63,673 bases of DNA from 73-13 sp035556075 (GCA_035556075.1 DATMFQ010000017.1:1-63673); one strand, 5' to 3'. Counted from the stretch's first letter, positions 24,725 through 34,620 are shown. The notes: generated by a model not told the origin, from the sequence alone. Numbers and translations are program-made.

Positions 24725-25999
24725 GTGCGTCGCTCCCTCCCCTTCGTCGTGGTCGGGGTCGTCATCATTTCGATGCTGACGCTCAATCTCCGCGTCCTCA
24801 TCTCGGCGCTCTCGCCGATCGTCGACTGGGTCACCGTCGACATCGACCTCACGGTCGCCGACCTGTCCGTGCTCGGCTCGATCGCCCCCGCATGCTTCGC
24901 CGTCTTCGGGCTGCTCGCGCCCATGCTCATCCGGCGCCTCGGCCTCGACTGGAGCGGCATCCTCGCACTCGGCGTCCTCGCGATCAGCCACGTGCTGCGC
25001 GCCGCCGCCGACACTGCCCCCATGCTCATCGCCGCGAGCTTCATCGGGCTCGCCGCATGCGGGATCGGCAATGTCATCCTGCCGGGACTCGTCAAGCGCT
25101 GGTTCCCCCGCCACATCCCGCTCATGACCGCGGTTATGGGTGCCATGTATGCGACGAGCGTCGGGATGGGCAGCGGCGTGACCCAGCTGATCGCGGCCGA
25201 GCTCGGCTGGCGGCTGGCCCTCGGCAGTTGGGCACTGCTCGCCGTCGTCTCGATCCTCACGTGGCTGCCCGTCGCGATCACCCTGCAGCGCCGACGCGGT
25301 CGCGCGGTCGCCCCCGAAGAGCTCGAACCGCCCGGTCCGAAGCCGTCCCTCGCCGTCCTGGTGCGCTCACCGCTCGCGTGGGGCATCGCCGGGATCATGG
25401 GCACGGGCACCTTCTCCGTCTACGCGCTCTTCGCCTGGCTGCCGCAAATCCTCCAGGAGCGCTCGGGCGTCGGGATCGAGGAGGCGGGTCTGCTCCTCAC
25501 CTTCTACGGCCTCATGGGCATCGTCATCAACGTCGCGACCGTCGTCTTCGGCTGGCTCCGCCACGCGACGATCGGCTTCACGATCGCCGGCATTACGACC
25601 CAGGCGATCGGCACGCTCGGCCTCCTCCTCGCTCCGGAGGCGGCGACGGTGCTCTGGGTCGCCCTGCTCGGACTCGGGCCATTCCTCCAGCAGGTGAGCC
25701 TCATCCTCTTCGGGGAGCGCGCCAGGGACGAGGGCGAGACCGTTGCGCTCGCCGGCTTCGTCCAGGCGATCGGCTTCAGCGTCGCGACCCTCGGACCGAT
25801 CTGCTTCGGCTGGCTCCACAGCGTCAGCGGCGACTGGAGCTCCGCGCTGTGGCTCATGCTCGGGACGCAGGCGATCGCCGTCGTGAGCATGCTTGGGCTG
25901 CGGTACCCCACCATTCATGACCGTCAAATCCCCCGTGAGCGACTGGTAGACTCGGCGACCGACCAAGGCGAGGGCGCGGCCAATCGGCCCGCGCCGTGA
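24725..25999 (+). CDS. MFS transporter, CynX/NimT-like
   Basis: 424 residues with about twelve hydrophobic segments. The first helix is followed by TLNLRVLISALSPI, a signature of the cyanate/nitroimidazole-type (CynX/NimT) MFS group, and LVKRWFPRHIPLMTAVMGAMYATSVGMGSG stands in the middle of the N-half. The substrate is unknown. GTG 24725 follows CAGACT by six bases, so leaderless translation is likely. The hydrophilic C-terminal 30 residues (from about HDRQIPRERLV) are encoded over the promoter of the next gene. Confidence 0.85.
   Translation: MRRSLPFVVVGVVIISMLTLNLRVLISALSPIVDWVTVDIDLTVADLSVLGSIAPACFAVFGLLAPMLIRRLGLDWSGILALGVLAISHVLRAAADTAPMLIAASFIGLAACGIGNVILPGLVKRWFPRHIPLMTAVMGAMYATSVGMGSGVTQLIAAELGWRLALGSWALLAVVSILTWLPVAITLQRRRGRAVAPEELEPPGPKPSLAVLVRSPLAWGIAGIMGTGTFSVYALFAWLPQILQERSGVGIEEAGLLLTFYGLMGIVINVATVVFGWLRHATIGFTIAGITTQAIGTLGLLLAPEAATVLWVALLGLGPFLQQVSLILFGERARDEGETVALAGFVQAIGFSVATLGPICFGWLHSVSGDWSSALWLMLGTQAIAVVSMLGLRYPTIHDRQIPRERLVDSATDQGEGAANRPAP
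25947..25952 (+). promoter_or_regulatory. -10 box of the rplY-pth operon
   Basis: TAGACT lies inside the end of the MFS gene. A leader of about 65 bases follows and contains a hairpin with arms GGCGCGG (25973-25979) and CCGCGCC (25989-25995) before AAGGAGAG and the rplY start. Confidence 0.4.
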
Positions 26000-26024
26000 T
26001 CGACAAGGAGAGCGAGACGACGTC

Positions 26025-26654
26025 ATGAATGCTGAGCTGAGCAACCGCATCCAAGCGGAGGCGCGTGCCTCCTTCGGCAAGGGCGCCGCGCGCCGGATCC
26101 GCGCCGCGGGCAAGATCCCCGCGGTCGTCTACGGGCACGGCACCGCGCCCCGCCACGTGACGCTGCCCGGGCACCAGGTGACACTGCTGCTGCGCAAGGC
26201 GAACCAGGTCCTCGAGCTGACGGTCGAGAGCGACGAGGTGCTCGCGCTCGTCAAGGACGTGCAGCGCGACCCGGTGCGCCAGATCATCGAGCACATCGAC
26301 CTCCTCGTCGTCAAGAAGGGCGAGCGCGTCCACGTCGAGGTCCCGGCACACATCGAGGGCATCCCCGCGCCGTCGACCACGGTGCTGCAGGACGCGGTCA
26401 CGCTCCGCCTCGACGTCGAGGCCACGAAGATCCCCGAGCGGGTCATCATCGACATCACCGGGTTCGAGGCCGGTACGCACGTCACCGCGGCCGACGTGCC
26501 GCTCCCCGAGGGTGCGATCCTGCTCGACGACCCCGAGCTGCTCATGCTCACGGTCAGCGACAAGACGGTGACGGCGGAGCCGGAGGCGGAGGAGACCGCT
26601 GCCGCGGAGGCGCCGGTCGAGGAGACTGCTGCCGAGGACGCCCCCGCGGAGTAA
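26025..26654 (+). CDS. rplY: 50S ribosomal protein L25 / general stress protein Ctc
   Basis: 209 residues, the long two-domain CTC form of L25, which binds 5S rRNA. The N-terminal L25 domain (RIQAEARASFGKGAARRIRAAGKIPAVVYGHGT) is followed by the TL5 beta domain (VHVEVPAHIEGIPAP to LDDPELLMLTV) and an acidic Ala/Glu tail of about 30 residues. ATG 26025 is preceded by AAGGAGAG. The stop codon is immediately followed by pth with no gap, so the two are cotranslated, an arrangement conserved in many bacteria. Confidence 0.96.
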   Translation: MNAELSNRIQAEARASFGKGAARRIRAAGKIPAVVYGHGTAPRHVTLPGHQVTLLLRKANQVLELTVESDEVLALVKDVQRDPVRQIIEHIDLLVVKKGERVHVEVPAHIEGIPAPSTTVLQDAVTLRLDVEATKIPERVIIDITGFEAGTHVTAADVPLPEGAILLDDPELLMLTVSDKTVTAEPEAEETAAAEAPVEETAAEDAPAE

Positions 26655-27236
26655 GTGGACGATCAGCTGCTCGTCGTCGGTCTCGGCAACCCGGGGCCGC
26701 AGTACGCGAGCAACCGGCACAATGTCGGCCACATGGTCGTCGACGTGCTCGCGGCCCGCGCCGCGGTGGGATTCAAGTCGCACAAGGCCGGCGCGGTCGT
26801 CGCCGAGGCGCGGCGACCTCCCGGCGGGCCGAAGCTGCTGCTGACCAAGCCCGGCACGTACATGAACCTGTCAGGCGGGCCTGTCGCGCAGCTCGCGCGC
26901 TTTTACAAGATCGAGGTGCCGCGGGTCGTCGTCATCCACGACGATCTCGACCTCGACTACGACACCGTCCGGATCAAGTCCGGTGGTGGGCACGGTGGCC
27001 ACAACGGCCTCCGGGACATCATCGCGCGCCTCGGGACACAGGACTTCGTCCGCGTGCGGGTCGGCATCGGGCGGCCACCGGGTCGACAGGACGCCGCTGA
27101 TTATGTGCTGCACGATTTCGGCGTCGAGGAGCGCCGGACGCTGCCGAACCTGCTCGAGGACGCGGCCGACGCGGTCGAGCGCATCGCCGCCGACGGCCTC
27201 CTCGCCGCGCAGAACGTCGTCAACCAGCGCGGCTGA
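26655..27236 (+). CDS. pth: Peptidyl-tRNA hydrolase
   Basis: 193 residues, the standard bacterial Pth that releases tRNA from peptidyl-tRNA dropped by the ribosome. It has GLGNPGPQYASNRHNVGHMVVD with the catalytic His, TKPGTYMNLSG, VIHDDLDLDYDTVRIK with the catalytic Asp, and GGHGGHNGLRDI. GTG 26655 starts directly after the rplY TAA. The stop codon lies in a 12-base palindrome (27234-27245) that also contains the stop of the converging cupin gene. Confidence 0.97.
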   Translation: MDDQLLVVGLGNPGPQYASNRHNVGHMVVDVLAARAAVGFKSHKAGAVVAEARRPPGGPKLLLTKPGTYMNLSGGPVAQLARFYKIEVPRVVVIHDDLDLDYDTVRIKSGGGHGGHNGLRDIIARLGTQDFVRVRVGIGRPPGRQDAADYVLHDFGVEERRTLPNLLEDAADAVERIAADGLLAAQNVVNQRG

Positions 27237-27242
27237 GTCGAC

Positions 27243-27638
27243 TCACCATGGGGTGGGGCGCTCGGCGTCCTTCTCGCTGTCCCCGCGCAACTCGGCGAGC
27301 GGCTGCCCGCCCGCGCGGATGCAGACCCAGCGGAGCTCACTCGGGGAGTCGGTGAGCGCGTGCAGGTGCCGCCAGACGCCCTGGCCCACCCGGACCGCGG
27401 TGCCCCATCCGACATCGATGACCTCGTCGTCGAGCGCCATCCGACCCTGCCCCTCGAGGAAGAGATAGATCTCCTCGAGCACCAGGTGGCGATGCCAGAA
27501 CGGGGACTGGCCGCCCGGCGCCATCGCGTTGACACTCAGGCCGATGAAGTCAGTATCCATCTGCTTGTCGACGAACTGCTTGCCTCGCGTCAGCCATTCA
27601 TCGAGCGGGCCGAGTTCGAGGACCTCGTAACCGTCCAT
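27243..27638 (-). CDS. Cupin-domain protein
   Basis: 131 residues forming one small beta-barrel (cupin). The first motif is seen as FWHRHLVLEEIYLFLEGQGRMALDD, with two His and one Glu as probable metal ligands, and the second as GVWRHLHALTD. No catalytic partner is attached, so it could be a sugar-binding, dioxygenase-like or sensing protein; function unknown. ATG 27638 follows TACCGT (27645-27650) by six bases. It is divergent from mfd with a 47-base gap. Confidence 0.8.
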   Translation of the reverse strand: MDGYEVLELGPLDEWLTRGKQFVDKQMDTDFIGLSVNAMAPGGQSPFWHRHLVLEEIYLFLEGQGRMALDDEVIDVGWGTAVRVGQGVWRHLHALTDSPSELRWVCIRAGGQPLAELRGDSEKDAERPTPW

Positions 27639-27673
27639 ACCGTCACGGTACTCCTTCGGCGCGAACGCCGGAC

Positions 27674-27679
27674 TACACT
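27674..27679 (+). promoter_or_regulatory. -10 box of mfd
   Basis: TACACT, six bases before GTG 27686, in the short gap divergent from the cupin gene. Confidence 0.45.
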
Positions 27680-27685
27680 TCTGCG

Positions 27686-30600
27686 GTGAGTCTGACGGGA
27701 GTGCCTGCCGCCCTCGGGGCCGACCCGGCCCTCGAGACGGTGCTGTCCTCGCCCCATGCGGACACGGATTTCTCCTGTGTCGACGGGGCGCGCATCCCCC
27801 TGCTCGCCCGGCTGCTGCGCACCCCGGACGGGCCCCGCGCGCTGCTGGCAGTCGTGGCGACCAGCCGTGAGGCCGAGAGCACGGCCGACGCCTTCCGCGC
27901 GTACCTCCCGGAGGCGACGGTTGTGGAGCTGCCGTCCTGGGAGACCCTGCCGCACGAGCGGCTCAGCCCCTCCGCTGACACCGTCGGCCGGCGGCTCGCG
28001 GCGCTCCGGGCGCTGCGCCGCTGGCGCGAGGGCGACCGCACCCGGCCATTCGTCCTCATCGCCGCCGTGCGGGCCGCGCTGCAGCCGCTGCTGCCGGGTA
28101 TCGCCGAGCTCGAGCCGCTCACCCTCGCGGTCGGCGGGCGGGGCCATGACCTCGCCGAGCTGACTGCCGGGCTCATCGACCTCGCGTACGCGCGAGTCGA
28201 CCTCGTCACCCGCCGCGGCGAGTTCGCGGTGCGCGGCGGCATCCTCGACGTCTTCCCGCCGCAGGCCGAGTACCCCCTGCGCCTCGAGTTCTTCGGGGAT
28301 GAGCTCGAGACGGCCCGCCGCTTCGGGGTCGCCGACCAGCGCAGCGTCGACGAGCCGCTCGAGCCCGGCGCCGCGATCGAGCTCCCGCCGGCACGCGAGT
28401 TCCTCATCACCGAGTCGGTGCGGCAGCGCGCGAGGGAGATGCTCGGCGAGTTCCCGGCGCTCGACGGCATGCTCGCGAAGATCGCCGAGGGCATCCCGGT
28501 CGAGGGCATGGAGTCACTCGCCCCCGCGCTCGTCGACGGCTTCGAGCCACTGCCGCGACTGCTGCCGGAGGATGGCGCCATCGCGATTCTCGGCCCCGAG
28601 CGGGTCGCCACCCGCGCGGTCCACCTCGTCGAGACGAACCAGGAGTTCCTCGTCGCCGCGTGGACCGCGGCGACCGCCGGCGGTGAGGCGCCAATCGACC
28701 TCGGGGCGGACCTGCGGCACCGTCTCGGCGCGGGCGACTTCTTGACGGTGCAGCAGCTCCGGGAACGCTCCGGCGGCCGGGCGTGGTGGACCGTCAGCGC
28801 CTTCGACGCCGGTGACGACGACACGGTGCGGCTGACCGCCGGGCAGGTCCCCGTCTTCACCGGGCACGCCGACGCCGCCATCGACCACGTCGGGGACCGG
28901 CTCCGCGACGGCTGGGCGGTCGCCCTCGTCGCCGAGGGCGGCGGGCTCCTCGACCGGGCCGCGGCGCTCCTCGGGGAGCGGGAGCTGGCCGCGCGGCACG
29001 CGGACGACCTCCCGCCGGACCCGGAGCCGGGTGTCGCCTACCTGGTCCGCGGGCAGCTCGAGGCGGGTCTCGAACTCAAGGCCGCGAAGATCGCGGTCAT
29101 CGCGGAGGCCGAGTTCTTCGGCCGCGCCGCCGCGTACCGGCAGGGCGCCCCGCGCCGCCTCGCGAGCCGGCGCCGGGGTGTCGTCGACCCGCTCCAGCTC
29201 AAGGCCGGCGACCACGTCGTGCACCAGACGCACGGCATCGGCCAGTTCGTCGAGCTCGTCGAGCGGGAGGTGTCGACGGGCGGTCGCGGCGCGGTGAAGT
29301 CGACCCGCGAATTCCTCGTCCTCGAATATGCGCCCTCGAAGCGTGGCGGTCCCCGCGACCGGCTCTACGTGCCGACCGATCAGCTCGATCTGCTCACTCG
29401 CTACGTCGGCGGCGAGGCGCCGAGCCTGTCCAAGATGGGCGGCAGCGACTGGTCAGCCGCGAAGGGCCGGGCGCGCAAGGCTGTACGCGACATCGCCGTC
29501 GAACTCGTCAAGCTCTACGCGGCACGCATGGCGGCGAAGGGGCACGCCTTCGCCACCGACACCCCGTGGCAGGCGGAGCTCGAGGATGCCTTCCCCTTCG
29601 CCGAGACGCCAGACCAGCTCACCACCATCGATGAGGTGAAGGCCGACATGGAGCGGCCGATCCCGATGGACCGACTGCTGTCGGGCGACGTCGGGTTCGG
29701 CAAGACCGAGGTCGCGGTCCGCGCGGCATTCAAGGCGATCCAGGACGGGAAGCAAGTCGCGATGATCGTGCCGACGACGCTGCTCGTCAAACAGCATTCG
29801 GAGACCTTCGCGGAGCGCTTCGCCGGGTTCCCCGTCCAGCTGCGCTCGCTCAGCCGCTTCCAGAGTGACAAGGAATCCCGCGAGACGATCGCAGGGCTCG
29901 CCGACGGCACGGTCGACATGGTCATCGGCACGCATCGGCTGCTCGGCAAGGGCATCGAATTCAAGGACCTCGGCCTCGTCATCATCGACGAAGAGCAGCG
30001 CTTCGGCGTCGAGCACAAGGACGCGCTCAAGCAGCTCAAGACGAACGTCGACGTGCTCGCCATGACCGCGACCCCCATCCCGCGGACGCTCGAGCTCGCG
30101 GTGACCGGGATCCGCGAGATGTCGACGCTCGCGACGCCGCCCGAGGACCGGCACCCGATCCTCACCTTCGTCGGCCCGCGCTCGGACCAGCAGGTCGCCG
30201 CGGCGATCCACCGGGAGCTGCTGCGTGAGGGCCAGGTCTTCTACGTGCACAACCGGGTCGCCTCCATCCAGTCGACGGCCGCCCGGCTCGCCGAGCTCGT
30301 GCCCGAGGCGCGGATCGCGGTCGCGCACGGCCAGCTCAGCGAGGAGGCGCTCGAGCGGGTCATGCTCGACTTCTGGGAGCGGCGCGCCGACGTCCTCGTG
30401 GCGACGACGATCATCGAAACGGGCCTGGATATCCCGAATGCGAACACGCTGATCATCGATCGCGCCGACAAGTACGGGCTCAGCCAGCTCCACCAGCTGC
30501 GCGGCCGGGTGGGCCGCGGACGGGAGCGGGCGTACGCGTACTTCCTGTTCGACCCGGAGAAACCGCTCACCGAGCACGCCGAGGAGCGGCTGCGCACGAT

Positions 30601-31294
30601 CGCGGCGGCGAACGAGCTGGGCGCCGGCATGCAGATCGCGCTGAAGGACCTCGAGCTGCGCGGTGCCGGCAACATCCTCGGCGCCGAGCAGTCCGGCCAC
30701 ATCGCCGGCGTCGGCTTCGACCTCTACCTCCGGATGATCGGGGAGGCAGTCGCCGACTTCCGGGGCGAGGCGACGCCGGAGCAGACCGAGCTGCGGCTCG
30801 AGCTGCCGGTCGACGCCCGCATCCCTGAGGACTACATCGCGAGCGAGCGGCTCCGGCTCGAGGCCTACCAGAAGCTCTCCGCGGCGACGGGGCCGCAGTC
30901 GGCCGACGACGCGATCGACCGGGTCGTCGAGGAACTCGTCGACCGCTACGGCGACCTGCCGGAGCCGGTCGAGCACCTCATCGCGGTGTCGCGGCTGCGT
31001 CGTCGCGCGCAGCTCGTCGGCCTGAGCGAGGTCGTCGTCATGGCCGATCGGCTCCGCATCGCGCCGATCGAGCTGCCGGACTCGCGTCAGGTGCGGCTCA
31101 CCCGGCTCTACCGCGGGGCGCGGTATGTCGCGCCGCAGCGCGTCGTGCTCGTGCCGCTGCCGGAGGTCGGCCGCGCGGTCCTCGGCACCGCCGCGCAGCG
31201 TCCCGCCGACGCGGACCTCATCGCCTGGGTCTCGGAGCTCTTCGACGCCCTCCTGCCGGCGCCGGAAGTGCGCGAGGATGAGGCGCGTGGGTAA
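27686..31294 (+). CDS. mfd: Transcription-repair coupling factor
   Basis: 1202 residues, full length. Mfd pushes stalled RNA polymerase off damaged DNA and recruits UvrA. The N-terminal UvrB-like module spans roughly residues 1-450, the CarD-type RNA-polymerase-interaction domain lies near 490-570 (GDHVVHQTHGIGQFV onward), and the helicase core follows: Walker A GDVGFGKTEVA near 667-677, DEEQ box IIDEEQRFGVEH near 765, TATPIPRTL, and QLHQLRGRVGRGRERAYAYF. The C-terminal TRCF domain is present. GTG 27686 follows TACACT by six bases. The end overlaps the ABC gene by about 17 bases. Confidence 0.97.
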   Translation: MSLTGVPAALGADPALETVLSSPHADTDFSCVDGARIPLLARLLRTPDGPRALLAVVATSREAESTADAFRAYLPEATVVELPSWETLPHERLSPSADTVGRRLAALRALRRWREGDRTRPFVLIAAVRAALQPLLPGIAELEPLTLAVGGRGHDLAELTAGLIDLAYARVDLVTRRGEFAVRGGILDVFPPQAEYPLRLEFFGDELETARRFGVADQRSVDEPLEPGAAIELPPAREFLITESVRQRAREMLGEFPALDGMLAKIAEGIPVEGMESLAPALVDGFEPLPRLLPEDGAIAILGPERVATRAVHLVETNQEFLVAAWTAATAGGEAPIDLGADLRHRLGAGDFLTVQQLRERSGGRAWWTVSAFDAGDDDTVRLTAGQVPVFTGHADAAIDHVGDRLRDGWAVALVAEGGGLLDRAAALLGERELAARHADDLPPDPEPGVAYLVRGQLEAGLELKAAKIAVIAEAEFFGRAAAYRQGAPRRLASRRRGVVDPLQLKAGDHVVHQTHGIGQFVELVEREVSTGGRGAVKSTREFLVLEYAPSKRGGPRDRLYVPTDQLDLLTRYVGGEAPSLSKMGGSDWSAAKGRARKAVRDIAVELVKLYAARMAAKGHAFATDTPWQAELEDAFPFAETPDQLTTIDEVKADMERPIPMDRLLSGDVGFGKTEVAVRAAFKAIQDGKQVAMIVPTTLLVKQHSETFAERFAGFPVQLRSLSRFQSDKESRETIAGLADGTVDMVIGTHRLLGKGIEFKDLGLVIIDEEQRFGVEHKDALKQLKTNVDVLAMTATPIPRTLELAVTGIREMSTLATPPEDRHPILTFVGPRSDQQVAAAIHRELLREGQVFYVHNRVASIQSTAARLAELVPEARIAVAHGQLSEEALERVMLDFWERRADVLVATTIIETGLDIPNANTLIIDRADKYGLSQLHQLRGRVGRGRERAYAYFLFDPEKPLTEHAEERLRTIAAANELGAGMQIALKDLELRGAGNILGAEQSGHIAGVGFDLYLRMIGEAVADFRGEATPEQTELRLELPVDARIPEDYIASERLRLEAYQKLSAATGPQSADDAIDRVVEELVDRYGDLPEPVEHLIAVSRLRRRAQLVGLSEVVVMADRLRIAPIELPDSRQVRLTRLYRGARYVAPQRVVLVPLPEVGRAVLGTAAQRPADADLIAWVSELFDALLPAPEVREDEARG

Positions 31295-33143
31295 CCCGGG
31301 GAGCATCGGCGGTGCCCGGATGCGCGGTGGTCGCCGGATCCAGGCGTCCGGGCTCGGCCCACGGGCCTATCTCCGGGCAGCGAAAGACATCGCCGCCGTC
31401 ACCTGGCGCGCCACCCCCGGCACCATCATCCTGCAGCTGCTCGGTACGCTCATCACGGCGATCCTGCCGATCGTCACGACCTGGTTCGCCGCGCTGACCA
31501 CGACCGCGCTCGCCGAGGCCTACGAGGGCGACCCCACCGCGGGCGGCCGCGCGATCCTCTACGTCATCATCACCGCGAGCCTCGGCCTGCTGCTGACGGC
31601 CTGGCGCTCGCTCGACCAGTACCTGCAGCGCATGATGCGCTACACGCTCGAGGCGAATGTCACGGACGTGATGTACGAGCGATTCCTCTCCCTCGACTTC
31701 TGGCGCTACGACGACAAGGAGTCAATCGACGTCTACGACCGCGCGCAGCGCTTCAGCCAGTTCTACGTGCAGGCCTTCCAGTCGCTGGCGCGGATGATCA
31801 GCCAGGTCATCACGCTCGTGGCGAGTGTCCTCGCGCTGTCGATGGTCGGCTGGTGGCTCGCGCTCATCCTCGTCGCGGCGATCATCCCGGGGGTCGTGCT
31901 GCAGTTCCGGCTGAGCCGCGCGCAGATCCGCCACTGGAATTCGACGATCGAGTTCCGTCGTTCGAAGGCGACGATCGAGCGCGCGCTCTTCCAGCCCGAG
32001 CACATCGCGGAGCTGCGCCTGTACGGCATCGTCCGCCACTTGCTCGACCTTCGCCAGCAGCTGCGCGACCTCGACGAGAAGCAGCGCATCCTCTTTGAGC
32101 GCCGCTACCTGCCGTGGCGGCTCCTCGCCGACTTCATCGAGCTTCTCGCCGAGATCGGCTCGCTCCTGTGGATCACGTTCCAGATCATCGCGCACGCGCA
32201 GCCCGTCGGGCAGTTCCTCTTCGTGCAGCAGATCGTCTCTCGCGCCCTCGGTGCGATGAACAGCTTCGTCTCGGAGGTCGCCGCGCTCGACGAGCAACTC
32301 GGCAATCTCGGCGACTACCAGCGCTTCATGGACTTCCCGACCTGGCGGGGGGAGGGCCGGGTGCTCGACGGTCCGCCGGAGGTCATCGAGCTCGTCGACG
32401 TCGCATTTCGCTACCCGAATGCGGAGCGCGAGGTGTTGCAGGATATCCAGCTGCGCATTCCTCGCGGCCAGCGCGTCGCGATCGTCGGCGAGAACGGCGC
32501 GGGCAAGTCGACGCTCATCAAGCTCGTGTCCGGCCTGTACCCGCCGACGAGCGGGAGCGTCCGACTCGACGGCGTCGACCTCCGCGAGATCTCGACCGAA
32601 TCCTGGCACGAGCAGCTCGCGGTGCTGCAGCAGGACTACCTCGCCTACACCTTTGCGACGGCCAGGGACAATATCCGGTTCGGCGATGTCAGCCAGGAGT
32701 ACGACGAGGCACGATTCCAGGCGGCCGTCGACAAGGCGGAGGCGCAGTCCATCCTCGACGGGCTGCCGTTCGGCGCCGACAGCTACATCCACCCGTGGAT
32801 GGCGCACGCGGACGGCACGACCGGCGTCGACCTCTCGGGCGGCCAGTGGCAGCGCATGGCGCTCGCCCGCAACTTCTACCGCGACGCCCCCATCGTCATC
32901 CTCGACGAGCCCACGAGTGCGATCGATGCGCTCGCGGAGTCGCGGATCTTCAACCACCTCTTCGCCGACGAGCGCCAGACGCTCATCATCATCAGCCACC
33001 GACTGACGACGATCGAGCGCGCCGACGTCATCCACATGCTCAAGGACGGGCGCATCGTCGAGACGGGCACCGCGGCGGAGCTCATCGCGGCGCGTGGCGA
33101 GTTCTACAAGATGTTCGCCTCGCAGATCGGTGGCGCGGGATGA
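31278..33143 (+). CDS. ABC exporter, fused membrane and ATPase domains
   Basis: 621 residues from ATG 31278 (31320 is an in-frame alternative; neither has a strong ribosome binding site). An N-terminal six-helix domain (helices from about residues 45-340) is fused to an ATPase with Walker A GENGAGKSTLIK near 404, signature LSGGQWQRMALARNF near 519, Walker B IVILDEPTSAIDALAE and switch His in IIISHRLTTIE. The membrane part resembles lipid/peptide-type exporters more than MsbA. The coding region overlaps the end of mfd and is followed after 13 bases by an MFS drug-type exporter, so both may handle toxic compounds; substrate unknown. Confidence 0.88.
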   Translation: MRRVGNPGSIGGARMRGGRRIQASGLGPRAYLRAAKDIAAVTWRATPGTIILQLLGTLITAILPIVTTWFAALTTTALAEAYEGDPTAGGRAILYVIITASLGLLLTAWRSLDQYLQRMMRYTLEANVTDVMYERFLSLDFWRYDDKESIDVYDRAQRFSQFYVQAFQSLARMISQVITLVASVLALSMVGWWLALILVAAIIPGVVLQFRLSRAQIRHWNSTIEFRRSKATIERALFQPEHIAELRLYGIVRHLLDLRQQLRDLDEKQRILFERRYLPWRLLADFIELLAEIGSLLWITFQIIAHAQPVGQFLFVQQIVSRALGAMNSFVSEVAALDEQLGNLGDYQRFMDFPTWRGEGRVLDGPPEVIELVDVAFRYPNAEREVLQDIQLRIPRGQRVAIVGENGAGKSTLIKLVSGLYPPTSGSVRLDGVDLREISTESWHEQLAVLQQDYLAYTFATARDNIRFGDVSQEYDEARFQAAVDKAEAQSILDGLPFGADSYIHPWMAHADGTTGVDLSGGQWQRMALARNFYRDAPIVILDEPTSAIDALAESRIFNHLFADERQTLIIISHRLTTIERADVIHMLKDGRIVETGTAAELIAARGEFYKMFASQIGGAG

Positions 33144-33156
33144 ATGCGATGCTCGC

Positions 33157-34620
33157 GTGACCGCGCCGCAGATCCGGTTCGCGGATGTCGGCCTGCGCTC
33201 GTCGCGCGGCCCGATCCTGCTCGCCGTCATGCTGTCGACGGGGCTCGCCGCGCTCGACGTGACGGTGCTGTCGACCGCGGTGCCGACGATCGTCGAGGAC
33301 CTCGGCGGCTTCGCGCAATACCCGTGGCTGTTCTCGATCTACGTGCTCGCGAGCGCGGTCACGGTGCCGGTGTACTCGAAGCTCGCCGACACACTCGGGC
33401 GCAAGCCGGTCATGCTCGTCGGCATCGGCATCTTCGTGGTCGGATCGGCGCTGTGCTCGGGGGCGTGGGATATGCCGACGCTCATCGTCTTCCGCGCCAT
33501 CCAGGGCATCGGCGCGGGCGCGATCCAGCCCGTCGCGATGACGATCCTCGGCGACATCTACACGATCGCCGAGCGCGCGAAGGCGCAGGCCTACACCTCG
33601 TCGATGTGGGCGCTCGCGAGCGTCGGGGGCCCGCTCATCGGCGGGGCATTCGCGCAGTTCGGGCTCTGGCGCCTCGTCTTTCTCGTCAATGTCCCGCTCG
33701 GCATCGCCGCGATGCTCGTCCTGTGGCGCAAGTACCATGAGCGGCTTGAGCGCCGCCCGCACCGGATCGACTACCTCGGCGCCGTGCTCATCACCGCCTC
33801 GACCGGCCTCATCATCCTCGGGCTCCTCGAGGGCGGCAACACCTGGGACTGGCTCTCGCCGTGGAGTTTCGGCGTGTTCGGCCTCGGGCTCCTGGTCGGC
33901 GTGGCCTTCCTCGTCGCGGAGTTGCGTGCCGCGGAGCCGATCATCCCGCTCGGGCTGTTCCGGAGCCGCCTCATGTCCAGCGGCGTCGTCATGAATATCG
34001 CGATCGGCATGGGCATCGGCGCGATGGGCCCGTTCATCCCGCTCTACCTCCAGGTCGGCGCGGGGGTGACGCCGATCGCCGCGGGTGCCGCGGTCGGCGC
34101 CTTCACGATCGGTTGGCCGCTCGCGGTCATGGTCTCGGGGCGGCTGTACCTGCGCTTCGGGTTCCGCGCCACCGGGGTGCTCGGCGGCTCGATCCTCGTC
34201 GCGGCCGCCACGGCCGCCGTCGCGGTCGTGCAGTGGCCCTCGGCCTGGCTCGTCGCGGCCCTCGCATTCGTCCTCGGGACCGGCTTCGGCTGGACCGCGA
34301 TGCCGAGTCTCATCGCCTCGCAGTCGTCGGTCGCGTGGTCGCAGCGCGGCGTCGTCAGCGGCATCGTCATCTTCTGCCGCACGATCGGGCAGGCCGTCGG
34401 CACGGCGGTCCTCGCCGCGGTGTCGATCACGATCATCGCCCAGCACGGCGGCGACGAGACCGACCCCGCAGCGATGATCGCCGCGACCCGGGGCGTCTTC
34501 ATCGGTGTCGTCGTCATCGCCGTCCTCATCCTCCTCGGGGCCTTCGGTCTGCCGGGTCGGCGGGCGACTGAGGCACAGGTCGCCGAGGAGCAGGTGACGG
34601 TCATCGGGCCGGCGGGGTAG
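33157..34620 (+). CDS. MFS multidrug-type exporter (DHA2-like)
   Basis: 487 residues with about 14 hydrophobic segments. The helix-1 motif LDVTVLSTAVPTIVEDL and the helix 2-3 loop KLADTLGRKPVML are typical of the drug:H+ antiporter-2 family, as is RAIQGIGAGAIQPVAMTILGD (helix 4) and ASVGGPLIGGAFAQFGLWRLVFLVNVPLG (antiporter motif C and after). GTG 33157 is the family start, 13 bases after the ABC exporter stop; no ATG is available in frame nearby. It probably shares a message with the exporter. Substrate unknown. Confidence 0.88.
   Translation: MTAPQIRFADVGLRSSRGPILLAVMLSTGLAALDVTVLSTAVPTIVEDLGGFAQYPWLFSIYVLASAVTVPVYSKLADTLGRKPVMLVGIGIFVVGSALCSGAWDMPTLIVFRAIQGIGAGAIQPVAMTILGDIYTIAERAKAQAYTSSMWALASVGGPLIGGAFAQFGLWRLVFLVNVPLGIAAMLVLWRKYHERLERRPHRIDYLGAVLITASTGLIILGLLEGGNTWDWLSPWSFGVFGLGLLVGVAFLVAELRAAEPIIPLGLFRSRLMSSGVVMNIAIGMGIGAMGPFIPLYLQVGAGVTPIAAGAAVGAFTIGWPLAVMVSGRLYLRFGFRATGVLGGSILVAAATAAVAVVQWPSAWLVAALAFVLGTGFGWTAMPSLIASQSSVAWSQRGVVSGIVIFCRTIGQAVGTAVLAAVSITIIAQHGGDETDPAAMIAATRGVFIGVVVIAVLILLGAFGLPGRRATEAQVAEEQVTVIGPAG

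Noticed and set aside
27234..27245. Palindrome TGAGTCGACTCA holding the stops of pth and the cupin gene
   Set aside because: Symmetric but only 12 bases with no loop; likely chance overlap of two TGA stops, too short for a terminator.
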